From Nonomuraea fuscirosea (GTDB lineage Bacteria > Actinomycetota > Actinomycetes > Streptosporangiales > Streptosporangiaceae), in assembly GCF_003001935.1 (NCBI RefSeq), contig NZ_PVNG01000017.1, positions 1-64,000 of the forward strand: a DNA stretch of 64,000 bases, in the 5' to 3' direction. The position numbers and the translations under genes were made by a program. Positions 16,779 to 25,149 of the stretch are shown here, piece after piece (position 1 is the stretch's first letter; each line of letters begins with the position of its first letter). Below the pieces are notes generated by a model. The model was not told where the DNA came from. It saw only the letters and a program-made list of their open reading frames with translations, and ran no database searches.

Positions 16779-17621
16779 ATGAACGCCTTAATCCGGGCGG
16801 CCCTGGTGGGGGCCGTGATCGGGATCGGGGAAGCCGCCCTGGCGCAGGTAGTGGATGACGACATCCTCGTGTTCCTGGCGATGCTGGCCATGCCCTTGCC
16901 CGCGGGGATGCTGCTGACTCTCTGGGGCCGGCTGCCCTGGTGGTGGCTGATCTCGATCCTGGGACCGGGTTTCATCGTCATGGGCTTCATCGCGGCTCCG
17001 GTCCGGCCCGCCGAGATCGCGGGGATGGGCGGGTGGGGCAGCCTTCTGGTCTTCATGGGGATAGGAGCGGCCGGCTACCTGTTCGCCGGGGCCACGGTGC
17101 TGCCGCTGCGCGTGGTGACGCGCATGGCCACCATCGGGACGGTCCTCGTCCTCGGCATCGCCGTCGTCCTGGGAGACAGACCCCTCTCGGCGCTGGTCGC
17201 CGCACAGATGATGGCGCGTGAACAAGTGCCCATCATCGCCACCGACCAGCCGGACTACCGTCTCGACTCCGTCAACGAGGAGGAAGGGATCCTCTTCCTC
17301 CGCTACGAGCGCCGGCGCGATGGTCTGGAGGTGGCCGTCACCGTCCAGGGACCTCATGGGCTGACGGCCGGCCAGGCTTGCGGCTCCGGGGTGCGGGGCG
17401 CGTGCAAGGAAGTGGCCCCGGGAATCTGGGGCGATCATCTGGACCTGGGCTCGACGCTGGTCACCGTGCGGGGGAACACGCTCGTGGAGGTGACGGGCGA
17501 GCTGGCGAAGGACGACCTGCTCGCGGTGCTGCGGGACGTGCGCCCGATGAACGCGTGGGAGCTGGCCTGGCTGGCGCTGAAGGACAGCTCCTACGACCTG
17601 GGGATGATCGTCGCGGGGTGA
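16779..17621 (+). CDS. Membrane protein with C-terminal soluble domain, unknown function
   Basis: This 280-aa protein has about five N-terminal transmembrane segments within residues 1-140 (for example VFLAMLAMPLPAGMLLTLW and GTVLVLGIAVVLG). A soluble C-terminal half follows with mixed alpha/beta character (LDSVNEEEGILFLRYERRRD). The ATG at 16779 is preferred; an in-frame ATG at 16761 would add six residues. No family was recognised. It stands alone after the decayed genes and looks intact. Confidence 0.6.
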   Translation: MNALIRAALVGAVIGIGEAALAQVVDDDILVFLAMLAMPLPAGMLLTLWGRLPWWWLISILGPGFIVMGFIAAPVRPAEIAGMGGWGSLLVFMGIGAAGYLFAGATVLPLRVVTRMATIGTVLVLGIAVVLGDRPLSALVAAQMMAREQVPIIATDQPDYRLDSVNEEEGILFLRYERRRDGLEVAVTVQGPHGLTAGQACGSGVRGACKEVAPGIWGDHLDLGSTLVTVRGNTLVEVTGELAKDDLLAVLRDVRPMNAWELAWLALKDSSYDLGMIVAG

Positions 17622-17948
17622 GGCATCCGGGGGCGTCCCGCGCGGCGGTGCCGTAGGACGGCAGGACGGCCCGGGCGGCGGGTTCGACGACCGCCGTGCC
17701 GAGGTCGTCCCCGGCGAAGGCCCTGTTCGAGTCGAAGGACTCGGCCTGTCGTTGACGAAGCTGTCACCAGGTACCCGCGATCGCGTCATCCCTGCTCAAA
17801 GCAGCCTGAAGTGGAAGAGGCCAACTGTGCGATCAATGCGCGGCTCAGTCGCGGCGGCGTCGTAGGACCGCTTGACCCGCACCGATGAGAGGGTGCAAGC
17901 GTCCTGCGAGTAACAGCGCGGTCCGACCGGGGACTGAGAGCCCGGTGT
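17622..17948. other. Intergenic stretch without a convincing gene
   Basis: A short minus-strand piece (SNRAFAGDDLGTAVVEPAAR) has protein-like composition but no start and no recognised family, and may be a remnant. The rest shows no coding sense. Confidence 0.35.
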
Positions 17949-18722
17949 CTATACCTTGCTCGCGACCACCATATAGTTCTCGGCCTCAAGATCGAACGTG
18001 CTCACTTCCGTCCGGAGTCCGACCCGGTGCAGCTCGACTTCGAGTTCCTCGTACCGGTAGGGCCAGCAGGACAGCAGTTCCGAGCGGACGAGAACCGGCC
18101 CAGTCGCATCAACTTGCGCGATCGCAATCTCGATGTGGTGCTCCTCCTCCCAATGCGGCGCAATCTCCCAGCGGTAGACCACGACGGCATCGCGACCGTT
18201 CCGGCGGACGAGTCGGTCACTGATGTCCAGCCGGGAACCTCTGGCCCTCACGAGTTCCCAAGTGCGGGATGTGAGCACCAAGCGCCCGCCAGGGCGCAGA
18301 AGCCGTGACATCGACTCCAGAGCAGCACCCCTGCCTGTCGCGCCCGCGGCATGGTGAAGCGAGTTGCCAACGCAGAACATTATGTCGAACGTGTCGTCCT
18401 CGAAATGGTCGGGCAACTCTTCCCAGTTCGCCCGCATGGCCCGGACGGATGCCCCGAACTCCTCAGCCAACTCTGCAGTCCGACGAACCATCGCTTCGCT
18501 GGCGTCAGTTGCGACAACCTGCATGCCACGACCGGCGAGGCCAACCGCCAACTGGCCGGTTCCGCACGAACAGTCGAGGACGTGAGCGTTCGACGGCAGG
18601 AGACTGAGGACGTCGTCGAACGACGCAGCGAACTCGGCTGGAGGCAACTTCGCATCCGAGATGAGCCATTCATACACCTCGGCAAGCACGTCATATTCCG
18701 TCACAACCACTACCTCCATCAC
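17949..18722 (-). CDS. Class I SAM-dependent methyltransferase
   Basis: This 257-aa protein has a Rossmann-type methyltransferase domain: motif I is VLDCSCGTGQLAVGLAGRG (residues ~48-66), the acidic end of strand 2 is VVATDASEAM, and motif IV includes FDIMFCVGNSLHH. The C-terminal beta strands (HHIEIAIAQVDATG, then ELLSCWPYRYEELE) resemble small-molecule methyltransferases of the Methyltransf_25 group. The substrate is unknown. A GTG about seven codons downstream of ATG 18722 is an alternative start. It is monocistronic. Confidence 0.85.
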   Translation of the reverse strand: MMEVVVVTEYDVLAEVYEWLISDAKLPPAEFAASFDDVLSLLPSNAHVLDCSCGTGQLAVGLAGRGMQVVATDASEAMVRRTAELAEEFGASVRAMRANWEELPDHFEDDTFDIMFCVGNSLHHAAGATGRGAALESMSRLLRPGGRLVLTSRTWELVRARGSRLDISDRLVRRNGRDAVVVYRWEIAPHWEEEHHIEIAIAQVDATGPVLVRSELLSCWPYRYEELEVELHRVGLRTEVSTFDLEAENYMVVASKV

Positions 18723-18853
18723 GCGGCAGACTCACGGCGGGGCGTCAGTCCATCATCGGAGCAAGCCGGGCACCAACGGTTTTCGCAAGGACAACCCGTC
18801 CGCGCATGCCGCGGATAGCGCGAGCTGATCCGCGTTATTCGCCGTGGCGTCGG

Positions 18854-18895
18854 TAGGGCGCCCGGGGCTCGAACCCGGAACCTGCAGATTAAAAG
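18854..18895 (-). tRNA. tRNA-Lys(UUU) 3'-half remnant (probable attachment site)
   Basis: On the minus strand the sequence reads CTTTTAATCTGC (anticodon loop with TTT and the 3' anticodon stem), then a perfect T-arm (CCGGGTTCGAGCCCCGG), then acceptor-like GCGCCCTACCG. The 5' half is missing: bases before the loop do not pair with TCTGC. Identity that begins in the anticodon loop and runs to the 3' end is the classic footprint of a tyrosine-integrase attachment site in a tRNA gene. It ends three bases from the stop of glutamate decarboxylase. No integrase is seen nearby. Confidence 0.65.
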
Positions 18896-18897
18896 CG

Positions 18898-20280
18898 TCA
18901 GTGGTGGAACGCTGTGCGCTCGGCGTTGCTCGCTGGACCGCTGGTCAGTCGGGCGAGTGCGTGCCGGAGGTCGGTGACCAGCAGTGAGATCTCATCGCGG
19001 CCGATGCCGTGCCGGATCATGACGCGCTGGATGACGGTGTCCTGCTGGTCGGCCGGCAGGTGGTAGGAGGGGACCTGCCAGCCGCGCATGCGCAGCTGAT
19101 CGCTGAGGTCGAAGAGGCTGAAGGGGGCGTTCGCCGGGTCCTTGAGCGTGTACGAGACGGCCGGCAGCGCGCCCTTCCCGTCGTACAGAAGCCGGAAGGG
19201 ACCCATCGCGGCGATCTCCTCGGCCAGGTACTGTGCGGTGGCGGCGCACGCCTCGGCGATCTGGCGGTAGCCCTGCTTGCCCAGGCGCAGGAACAGGTAG
19301 TACTGGGCGATGATCTCCCCGCCTGGCCGGGAGAAGTTCAGCGCGAACGTGGGCATGACGCCGCCGAGGTAGTCCACGTAGAAGATCAGGTCCTTGGGCA
19401 GCAGCTCCGGCTGCCGCCAGATGATCCAGCCGACGCCCAGCGGTGCCATGCCGTACTTGTGCCCGGAGGAGTTGATGGAGACGACCCGCTCGACGAGGAA
19501 GTCCCAGGGCAGCTCCGGGTGGAGGAACGGCGCGATGAAGCCACCGGAGGCGGCGTCCACGTGGATGGGGATGTCCAGGCCCGTGCTCGCCTGGATACGG
19601 TCGAGCTCGTCGGCCAGGGCCTTGACCGGCTCGTAGTCGCAGGTGAACGTGACGCCCAGAATGGCGACGACCCCGATCGTGTTCTCGTCGACGTACTGCT
19701 CCAGCTGGTGGGGGCGCAGCCCGGTCGCGCCGCGCTCCAGCGGCACCTGGCGGAGTTCGACGTCGAAGTAGCGGGCGAACTTCTCCCAGCAGACCTGGAC
19801 GGGCCCGCACACCAGGTTCGGCCTGTCGTACGGCCGGCGTTCGGCCTTACGCCGTTCCCGCCACCGCCACTTGAGCGCCAGGCCGCCGAGCATCGCGGCC
19901 TCGCTGGATCCCGTCGTCGAACACCCCATCGTGTCGTGCCCGCCAGGGGCGTGCCAGAGCCTGGCGAGGATGGCGACGCAGCGCGACTCGATGGCGGCCG
20001 TCTGGGGGTACTCGTCCTTGTCGATCACGTTCTTGTCGAGGCATTCGGCCATGAGCCGCCGTACCTGGTCCTCTGACCAGGTCGTGCAGAACGTCGCGAG
20101 GTTCTGGGCCGCGTTGCCGTCCAGCGACAACTCCTGGTGGATGGCCTCGTAGACGACGTCGGGCCGTGCGTGTGCGTCGGGCATCGCGTCCTTGGGCAGG
20201 GCTTGAGAGCTCACGGGGCCGACGAACAGATCACTGGAGTCGTCGATGTCCTCGGTGAATTTGACGCGGTGCAGCGCCAC
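18898..20280 (-). CDS. gadB: Glutamate decarboxylase
   Basis: This 460-aa PLP enzyme converts glutamate to GABA and CO2, consuming a proton. Its length and sequence fit bacterial GadB. The PLP-binding Lys is K275 in SSGHKYG, preceded by the phosphate/pyridine-binding HVDAASGG (240-247) and the STTGSSEA loop (121-128). The start is GTG 20280 behind GGGGAGG. No glutamate/GABA antiporter lies beside it, so a role in acid resistance or GABA metabolism cannot be told apart. It is a monocistronic gene whose 3' end touches a tRNA-Lys fragment. Confidence 0.93.
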   Translation of the reverse strand: MALHRVKFTEDIDDSSDLFVGPVSSQALPKDAMPDAHARPDVVYEAIHQELSLDGNAAQNLATFCTTWSEDQVRRLMAECLDKNVIDKDEYPQTAAIESRCVAILARLWHAPGGHDTMGCSTTGSSEAAMLGGLALKWRWRERRKAERRPYDRPNLVCGPVQVCWEKFARYFDVELRQVPLERGATGLRPHQLEQYVDENTIGVVAILGVTFTCDYEPVKALADELDRIQASTGLDIPIHVDAASGGFIAPFLHPELPWDFLVERVVSINSSGHKYGMAPLGVGWIIWRQPELLPKDLIFYVDYLGGVMPTFALNFSRPGGEIIAQYYLFLRLGKQGYRQIAEACAATAQYLAEEIAAMGPFRLLYDGKGALPAVSYTLKDPANAPFSLFDLSDQLRMRGWQVPSYHLPADQQDTVIQRVMIRHGIGRDEISLLVTDLRHALARLTSGPASNAERTAFHH

Positions 20281-20550
20281 CAGTGCCTCCCCTGTCCGTG
20301 ACCGCTAAGCGAGCGGTGCCCCGATCTTGAGCAGCGAAAAGCTACGCACAGGCAAAAGAGCTGGATCCTTCCGTGCGCAATTCGCCTCTTCGGCGCGCTC
20401 CGCTCGCCGAGCTGCGCGGCAACCTCATCCGGCTGTACCACCTCGGGCGTGGCGGATCGTCGTGTTCGTCGGGCGCGTACCGATGAGTTTCTGCTCGGTC
20501 GACGGTCATAGCCCGCAACGGTCGGTTCGGACTCGGCAGAGGAGCAGCAC

Positions 20551-20838
20551 ATGGTAATCGTCGCGGGGCATATCGTCGTCGACCCGCAGCAGCGCGAGCG
20601 CTATCTCGCGGACTGCGTGGGGATCATCGAGCTGGCCCGCCGCGCACCCGGCTGCCTTGACTTCGCCATCACCGCGGACCCGGTGGATGTCCGCCGTATC
20701 CACATCTTCGAGCGCTGGGAGTCGCAGGCGGCCGTCGAGGCGTTCCGCGGCAGCGGCCCCAGCGGCCCGCAGCGCGCCGCGATCCTCGCCGCCTCGGTGG
20801 CCGAGTACGACGTCGCGGACGTGCGCTCGCTGACCTGA
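20551..20838 (+). CDS. Antibiotic biosynthesis monooxygenase (ABM) domain protein
   Basis: This 95-aa protein has the dimeric ferredoxin-like ABM fold: MVIVAGHIVVDPQQRERYL, RAPGCLDFAITADP and HIFERWESQAAVEAF follow the family pattern. Single-domain members are often quinol monooxygenases or are simply uncharacterised. It is short but starts cleanly at ATG 20551 and stands alone, with a ~270-bp upstream region in which I see nothing else. Confidence 0.75.
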   Translation: MVIVAGHIVVDPQQRERYLADCVGIIELARRAPGCLDFAITADPVDVRRIHIFERWESQAAVEAFRGSGPSGPQRAAILAASVAEYDVADVRSLT

Positions 20839-20977
20839 ACCGAGTGCGGGCGCCGGCTAGCCGGAGACATCGCGGCCGATGGCCCGCATGTGTTGTCACC
20901 GCTGAGAGCAACTTGTTCAAGACCGTCGGCGGGGTGGCTGCGACGGACAAACCTGTTTCCGACCGAGTGGCGGGGCG

Positions 20978-22192
20978 TCAGAAGTCCCAGGTGTCGTTGC
21001 GCAGGAGTACCACCTTTCCGCCGGGGCCCAGGCCGGTGACCGTGACGTCCGGGCCGCCGACCATGAAGTCGACGTGTACGCGGGAGGTGTTCACGCCCGC
21101 CGCGTCCAGCCGTACGGGATCGTCCGTGCGCAGGCGGGCGGGTACGCCAGGCGGTAGCCCGGCGCCCCAGGCCAGGTGGCAGGTGGCGTTCTCGTCCAGC
21201 AGGGTCTCCAGGTAGGTGACGCCGCTTTCGCCCACCCGCGAGGAACGGTCGACCAGAGCGAGTTCGCCCAGCCGGGCCGCTCCCGCGTCGGTGGCCTGGT
21301 GCGCGCGGACGACGTCGGCTCCGGCGCTCGCCCTGACATCGGTCACGACGCCGGCGGCGAAGGTCAGCTCCAGGTCGCGGATGACGGTGCCGTCGAGCGA
21401 CAGCGGCCGGGTGGAGCGGACCATGCCGTCGACGCGCCGATGATCGGGGGTGGTGAACACCTCCTCGGTCGGCAGGTTGGCCTGGAACGGGCGGCCCTTG
21501 ACGTCCTCCAGGCGGGCGGCGGTCCAGTGGGCGTCCGGGAGCAGGCCGATGGTCAGGTCGGTGCCGGGGCCCTCGAACCGTACGGCGTCCAGGCGCATCT
21601 CGGTGAGCCGTCGAGCGCGATCAAGCAGTTCGGCGATGCGCTGCCGCCACGCCGCGCGCGGATCGGGTTCGTCGAGACGGAGGATGCGGCGCAGGTGCCG
21701 CCACAGCCTGGCCTGGTCGGGTTCGCCGAAGACGGCACGGGCCCATTCGGGGGTGGCGTAGGGGACGATCGTCCAGCGGACCAGGTTGCCGAGCTGGAGC
21801 CGCTGCCGTGAGGTCAGCGACGGCATGCGGTCCAGGCCGACGCGTACCGGATCCAGTCCGGCCAGGAGGTCGGGGGCGGCGGCGCCGCGGATGTTGACGA
21901 TGATGCCGCCGTGCCGTTCCAGCTCGTCGTTGCGGGCGTCGAGCCAAGAGGGCACCTCGGCCAAGGTCGCGGTGTCGGCGTGCCGGACGCGGGATCGTTT
22001 GGCGTACGGGTCGAAGTACCAGATGTCGGCGTACCGGGCGCCTCTGGCGTAGGCGGCCTCGGCCAGGGCGCGGGCGAGCGGGGCGTGCTCGATCTCGGCG
22101 TTGATCAGCACCCGGTCGTCCGGCAGCAGGGGGACGGCCACGTCGAACACGACGTCGGCATAGCCGGACAGGTCAGCGGGGGGAATGGTCAA
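20978..22192 (-). CDS. M29-family aminopeptidase
   Basis: This ~405-aa protein matches thermophilic-type M29 metallo-aminopeptidases (AmpS): N-terminal DDRVLINAEIEHAPLARALA, YADIWYFDPYAKRSRV, then metal-site regions LPTEEVFTTPDHRRVDGMVR and LGELALVDRSSRV, and the end HVDFMVGGPDVTVTG. It cleaves N-terminal residues using two metal ions. I prefer the TTG at 22192, which has an AAGGAG site at the right distance and opens at the conserved N-terminus. An ATG at 22327 overlaps the regulator's stop (ATGA) and would add a 45-aa unconserved leader. It lies in an operon with the ArsR-type regulator upstream. Confidence 0.85.
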   Translation of the reverse strand: MTIPPADLSGYADVVFDVAVPLLPDDRVLINAEIEHAPLARALAEAAYARGARYADIWYFDPYAKRSRVRHADTATLAEVPSWLDARNDELERHGGIIVNIRGAAAPDLLAGLDPVRVGLDRMPSLTSRQRLQLGNLVRWTIVPYATPEWARAVFGEPDQARLWRHLRRILRLDEPDPRAAWRQRIAELLDRARRLTEMRLDAVRFEGPGTDLTIGLLPDAHWTAARLEDVKGRPFQANLPTEEVFTTPDHRRVDGMVRSTRPLSLDGTVIRDLELTFAAGVVTDVRASAGADVVRAHQATDAGAARLGELALVDRSSRVGESGVTYLETLLDENATCHLAWGAGLPPGVPARLRTDDPVRLDAAGVNTSRVHVDFMVGGPDVTVTGLGPGGKVVLLRNDTWDF

Positions 22193-22323
22193 GGTGGCTC
22201 CTTCGCGTTCGTTGTGGCGCATGGGCAGGAACGGCAGCCGCTCCGGCGCCGGACCCGGCCCCAGCGAGGGCAGAGCTTTCAGCCGGGCCGAACCGGTCGA
22301 CGAGGGCCAGGGCAGCGCTGCGA

Positions 22324-22839
22324 TCATCGTTCGTCACGCAGTTCGAGCAGGAGTGCGGTCATGCTGACCTTGACGCCGTCGTGCGGTGGTCCGGCCTTGT
22401 CGTGCAGGAGCGTCACGGCCTGGTCGATCAGGCCGACGATCTCCTCCCAGACGGGCCTGGCCAGCCATACCTCGGCGTCCATGGACGTGCGCGCGCGATC
22501 AGTCTCAGCCAGGCGTCTGGCCAGGTCAGTGCTCATCGCCTGGTGGACGAGTTGCCGTCCCTCGGAACGGTCGAGGCGCTCGCCGCTGGACGGGTCGTAG
22601 CGGTAGCGCAGTTGCGGGCGACCCCTGCCGGCCCGCGGCCGCTCGTCCGTCTGCAGGAGGAAGCCCGCTTTGGCCAGCTGACGCAGGTGGTAGCTGGCCG
22701 ATGCGTGCGCGATGCCGAGTTGGTCGGCGACCTCGGTGGCCGACATCGACGCGCCGGTGAGCAGCGACACGATGCGGATGCGCAGCGGGTTGGCCAGGGC
22801 GCGCAGGGGGACAAGGTCATCCTGATTTTCCCAAGACAC
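22324..22839 (-). CDS. ArsR-type winged-helix transcriptional regulator
   Basis: This 171-aa protein has an N-terminal ArsR-like HTH (PLRALANPLRIRIVSLLTGA, then SATEVADQLGIAHASASYHL) and a C-terminal helical part of about 80 aa. No metal-binding Cys motif is present, so a metal sensor is unlikely. The start is GTG 22839 and lies inside a perfect inverted repeat (22830-22845), a strong hint of autorepression. It is divergent from the MBL-fold gene and upstream of the M29 peptidase, and probably controls both. Confidence 0.82.
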   Translation of the reverse strand: MSWENQDDLVPLRALANPLRIRIVSLLTGASMSATEVADQLGIAHASASYHLRQLAKAGFLLQTDERPRAGRGRPQLRYRYDPSSGERLDRSEGRQLVHQAMSTDLARRLAETDRARTSMDAEVWLARPVWEEIVGLIDQAVTLLHDKAGPPHDGVKVSMTALLLELRDER

Positions 22840-22845
22840 CTTGGG
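22830..22845. promoter_or_regulatory. Inverted-repeat operator over the ArsR-type gene start
   Basis: CCCAAG-ACAC-CTTGGG is a perfect 6+6 dyad. It covers the GTG start of the regulator and lies ~45 bases before the divergent MBL-fold gene. ArsR-type repressors bind such dyads, so autorepression with shared control is likely. Confidence 0.6.
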
Positions 22846-22887
22846 ATTATATTCCCGCGAACGAGCGACCTCCGTTAAGGTGCACGG

Positions 22888-23634
22888 GTGCTGCTGACGA
22901 TCCTGGGCGGATGCGGGGCGTGGCCGGCCGCGGGCCAGGCCTGCAGTGGTCACCTCGTGGAGCACGACGGGTTCAGGCTGCTCGTCGACCTCGGCCATGC
23001 GACGGTGCCGCGGCTGCTGGAACGGGTCGGCGCCGATCAGATCGACGCGGTGTTCATCAGCCACGGGCATCCCGACCACTGCGCCGACCTGAACCCGCTG
23101 CTGCGGGCGCGCACCATGCGTGACGACCCGCCGGCGCCGTTGCCGGTGTACTCGCTGCCCGGCGCTCTGGACGCGGTGCTCGCGCTGGACCGCCCGGGGG
23201 TGCTGACCGACGCCTATGCGCTGCACGAGTTCACCGCCGGCAGCGGATTCGACATCGGCCCGTTCCGCGTGCAGACCCGTCTGCTGCCGCACTCCGTACC
23301 CAATGCCGGCATCCGGCTGACGGCGGGCGGACGGGTGCTCGCGTACACCGGCGACAGCGGCCCGAGTCCCGACAGGGTGGAACTGGCGCGTGGCGCTGAC
23401 CTGCTCCTGGCCGAGGCCACCCATGTGGAGCAGGTCCCGGAGGATTCCCGGCGTTACCTGACGAGCGCCCGTCAGGCGGGCCGGCAAGCCATGGAAGCCG
23501 ATGCCCGGCACCTGGTGCTGACGCACCTGCAACCGGGTACGGACGCCTCAGCCGCGCGAGCCGCCGCTGGGGCCGCCGGATACGACGGTGAGATCGGCAT
23601 CGCCACGTCCGGTCTCAGCTTCGACCTTTCGTGA
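22888..23634 (+). CDS. MBL-fold metallohydrolase (RNase Z-like)
   Basis: This 248-aa protein starts at GTG 22888 and has the metallo-beta-lactamase metal motif HGHPDH (residues 59-64). Further ligands lie in LLPHSVPN, YTGDSGPS and LTHLQPG. The architecture is that of short RNase Z/ElaC-like or general MBL hydrolases; there is no exosite arm, so tRNA 3' processing is not certain. It is divergent from the ArsR-type regulator, and its last 87 bases overlap the 3' end of the convergent HxlR gene. Confidence 0.85.
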   Translation: MLLTILGGCGAWPAAGQACSGHLVEHDGFRLLVDLGHATVPRLLERVGADQIDAVFISHGHPDHCADLNPLLRARTMRDDPPAPLPVYSLPGALDAVLALDRPGVLTDAYALHEFTAGSGFDIGPFRVQTRLLPHSVPNAGIRLTAGGRVLAYTGDSGPSPDRVELARGADLLLAEATHVEQVPEDSRRYLTSARQAGRQAMEADARHLVLTHLQPGTDASAARAAAGAAGYDGEIGIATSGLSFDLS

Positions 23635-24279
23635 GTCATCGAAGCAGCGCAGGAAGCGCCGCAGGGTGGATGCGTCGCCGGTGACCGTGGCGTCCGCAGC
23701 GTGTACGGCGGCATCGAGGTCCCGGCCGCCGAACACCAGGTCCTGCAGGACGTGCACGGCACAGGTGATCGTGGCCGCCGCGTCGGAGATCTCGCCTCGG
23801 GCGATGTGCAGCCGCCCGTCGGCGACTTCCGCGGAGAAGGCGTCGCTCCCGAGGCGCAGCTGGTAGCGGCCGCACAGATCGCCCGCTGCGGCGGGGGCGA
23901 AGGTGGTCTTGAGGGCGAACGCCAGCGCGTCCGGGCTCAACTCGGTCGCCGACGTGCTCGCAGGCAGGATGGAGCTGCCCCACCGGCCGAGCGCCAGCAG
24001 AACCGGCTCGAGCTCCCGGCCGCGCGGGGTCAGCTCGTAGACGCGTGCTCCAGCGGGCGGCCCCAGGACGCGGCGTGCGACCACGCCGGAGTCCTCGAGC
24101 TCCCGCAGGCGCTGCGACAGCACGTTGTGACTCACGCCGGACAGCCCGCGATGCAGATCCACGAAGCGTTTGGGGCCGAACACCAGCTCGCGCACCATCA
24201 GCAGGGCCCAGCGCTCACCCACGACATCCAGAGCCCGGGCGATGCCACACAGATCTCCATAACTACGGGAACCGGACAC
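23548..24279 (-). CDS. HxlR-family regulator with SCP2-like C-terminal domain
   Basis: This 243-aa protein starts with an HxlR winged helix (residues ~8-100: CGIARALDVVGERWALLMVR, LSGVSHNVLSQRLRELEDSG). A C-terminal SCP2-like domain (~125-215) follows, a pairing common in actinobacteria, where SCP2 binds lipophilic effectors. It is divergent from the hydrolase at 24349 with two dyads between them, so it probably represses that gene. Its 3' end overlaps the MBL gene on the other strand by 87 bases. Confidence 0.87.
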   Translation of the reverse strand: MSGSRSYGDLCGIARALDVVGERWALLMVRELVFGPKRFVDLHRGLSGVSHNVLSQRLRELEDSGVVARRVLGPPAGARVYELTPRGRELEPVLLALGRWGSSILPASTSATELSPDALAFALKTTFAPAAAGDLCGRYQLRLGSDAFSAEVADGRLHIARGEISDAAATITCAVHVLQDLVFGGRDLDAAVHAADATVTGDASTLRRFLRCFDDSRKVEAETGRGDADLTVVSGGPSGGSRG

Positions 24280-24289
24280 GCTACAGTTT

Positions 24290-24325
24290 CTCCTCTTCTA
24301 GGAGTAGCCTCTCCTGAGGTAGGAG
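24290..24325. promoter_or_regulatory. Tandem operators for the HxlR regulator
   Basis: Two copies of TCTCCT-N5-AGGAGTA lie with CTCCT at 24290 and 24311, 21 bases apart, or two helical turns on one DNA face. They fill the 70-bp gap between the divergent HxlR gene and the hydrolase. Spaced dyads like these fit cooperative binding of two dimers. Confidence 0.7.
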
Positions 24326-24348
24326 TATAGACGAACCGAGGAGAAACG

Positions 24349-25149
24349 ATGCCGCAGGTCACCTCCCGGGACGGTACGTCGATCGTCTACGAGCGGGTCG
24401 GCAGCGGTCCCGTCGTCGTCCTGGTGGGCGGTGGGCTGGACGACGGGGCGGAGAACCGGCCGCTGGCCCAGGAGCTGGCAGATGACTTCACCGCCGTCAA
24501 CTACGCTCGCCGTGGCCGCGCCGGAAGCGGCGACGTGCAGCCGTACGCGCTGGAACGGGAGATCGAGGACCTGGCGGCGTTGATCGACGCGGTCGGCGGG
24601 CCGGCGCATCTGTTCGGCGCCTCCTCCGGGGGTGCGCTCGTGCTGGAGGCGGCAGCGGCCGGACTGCCCATCGGCAAGGTCGCCGTGTTCGACGTGCCGT
24701 ATGCGATCGGCGACACCGCCGTCCAGGCCTGGCAGGCGTACGTCAGGCAGCTGCGCGTCGCGCTCGCCGACGGAGAGCACGGCGAGGCGCTGAAGCTGTT
24801 CATGCGGCTGGCCGGCGCGTCCGAGCAGGACATCGCCGGGGCGGAAGGCTCGCCGATGTGGCCGCCGCTGTTGAACCTCGCGCACACCCTCGCCTACGAC
24901 GCCGCCTGCCTGGGGGAGGGGCCTCCGCCCGTCACGCGGCTCGCCACGATCGATCAGCCGGTCCTGGTGGCCACCGGAGCGGGCGTCGATCCGCACATGG
25001 CTGGACTTCCGGGCGGCTTCTTCGGCCAGGCCGCCGACGCTGTCGCCGCGCGCCTGCCCCACGCCGAGCGCCGGACTCTCGACGTGCGCGAGCACATGGT
25101 CAACGCCAAGGTCCTCGGCCCTGCGCTCACCGCGTTCTTCCACTCTTGA
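24349..25149 (+). CDS. Alpha/beta hydrolase
   Basis: This 266-aa alpha/beta hydrolase has its nucleophile elbow as GASSGG (Ser near residue 88), an oxyanion region VVVLVGGG, and a catalytic His in DVREHMVNA near the end; the acid is probably the Asp of GVDPH. The substrate is unknown. Divergent HxlR control suggests it responds to a toxic or lipophilic compound. The start ATG 24349 follows CGAGGAGAAACG. Confidence 0.83.
   Translation: MPQVTSRDGTSIVYERVGSGPVVVLVGGGLDDGAENRPLAQELADDFTAVNYARRGRAGSGDVQPYALEREIEDLAALIDAVGGPAHLFGASSGGALVLEAAAAGLPIGKVAVFDVPYAIGDTAVQAWQAYVRQLRVALADGEHGEALKLFMRLAGASEQDIAGAEGSPMWPPLLNLAHTLAYDAACLGEGPPPVTRLATIDQPVLVATGAGVDPHMAGLPGGFFGQAADAVAARLPHAERRTLDVREHMVNAKVLGPALTAFFHS

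Noticed and set aside
18854..18895. Complete tRNA gene
   Set aside because: The 5' half is missing and the bases before the anticodon loop cannot form the anticodon stem.
20281..20550. Minus-strand frame of ~113 codons upstream of glutamate decarboxylase
   Set aside because: It overlaps the real gene start and has no ribosome-binding site or family resemblance.
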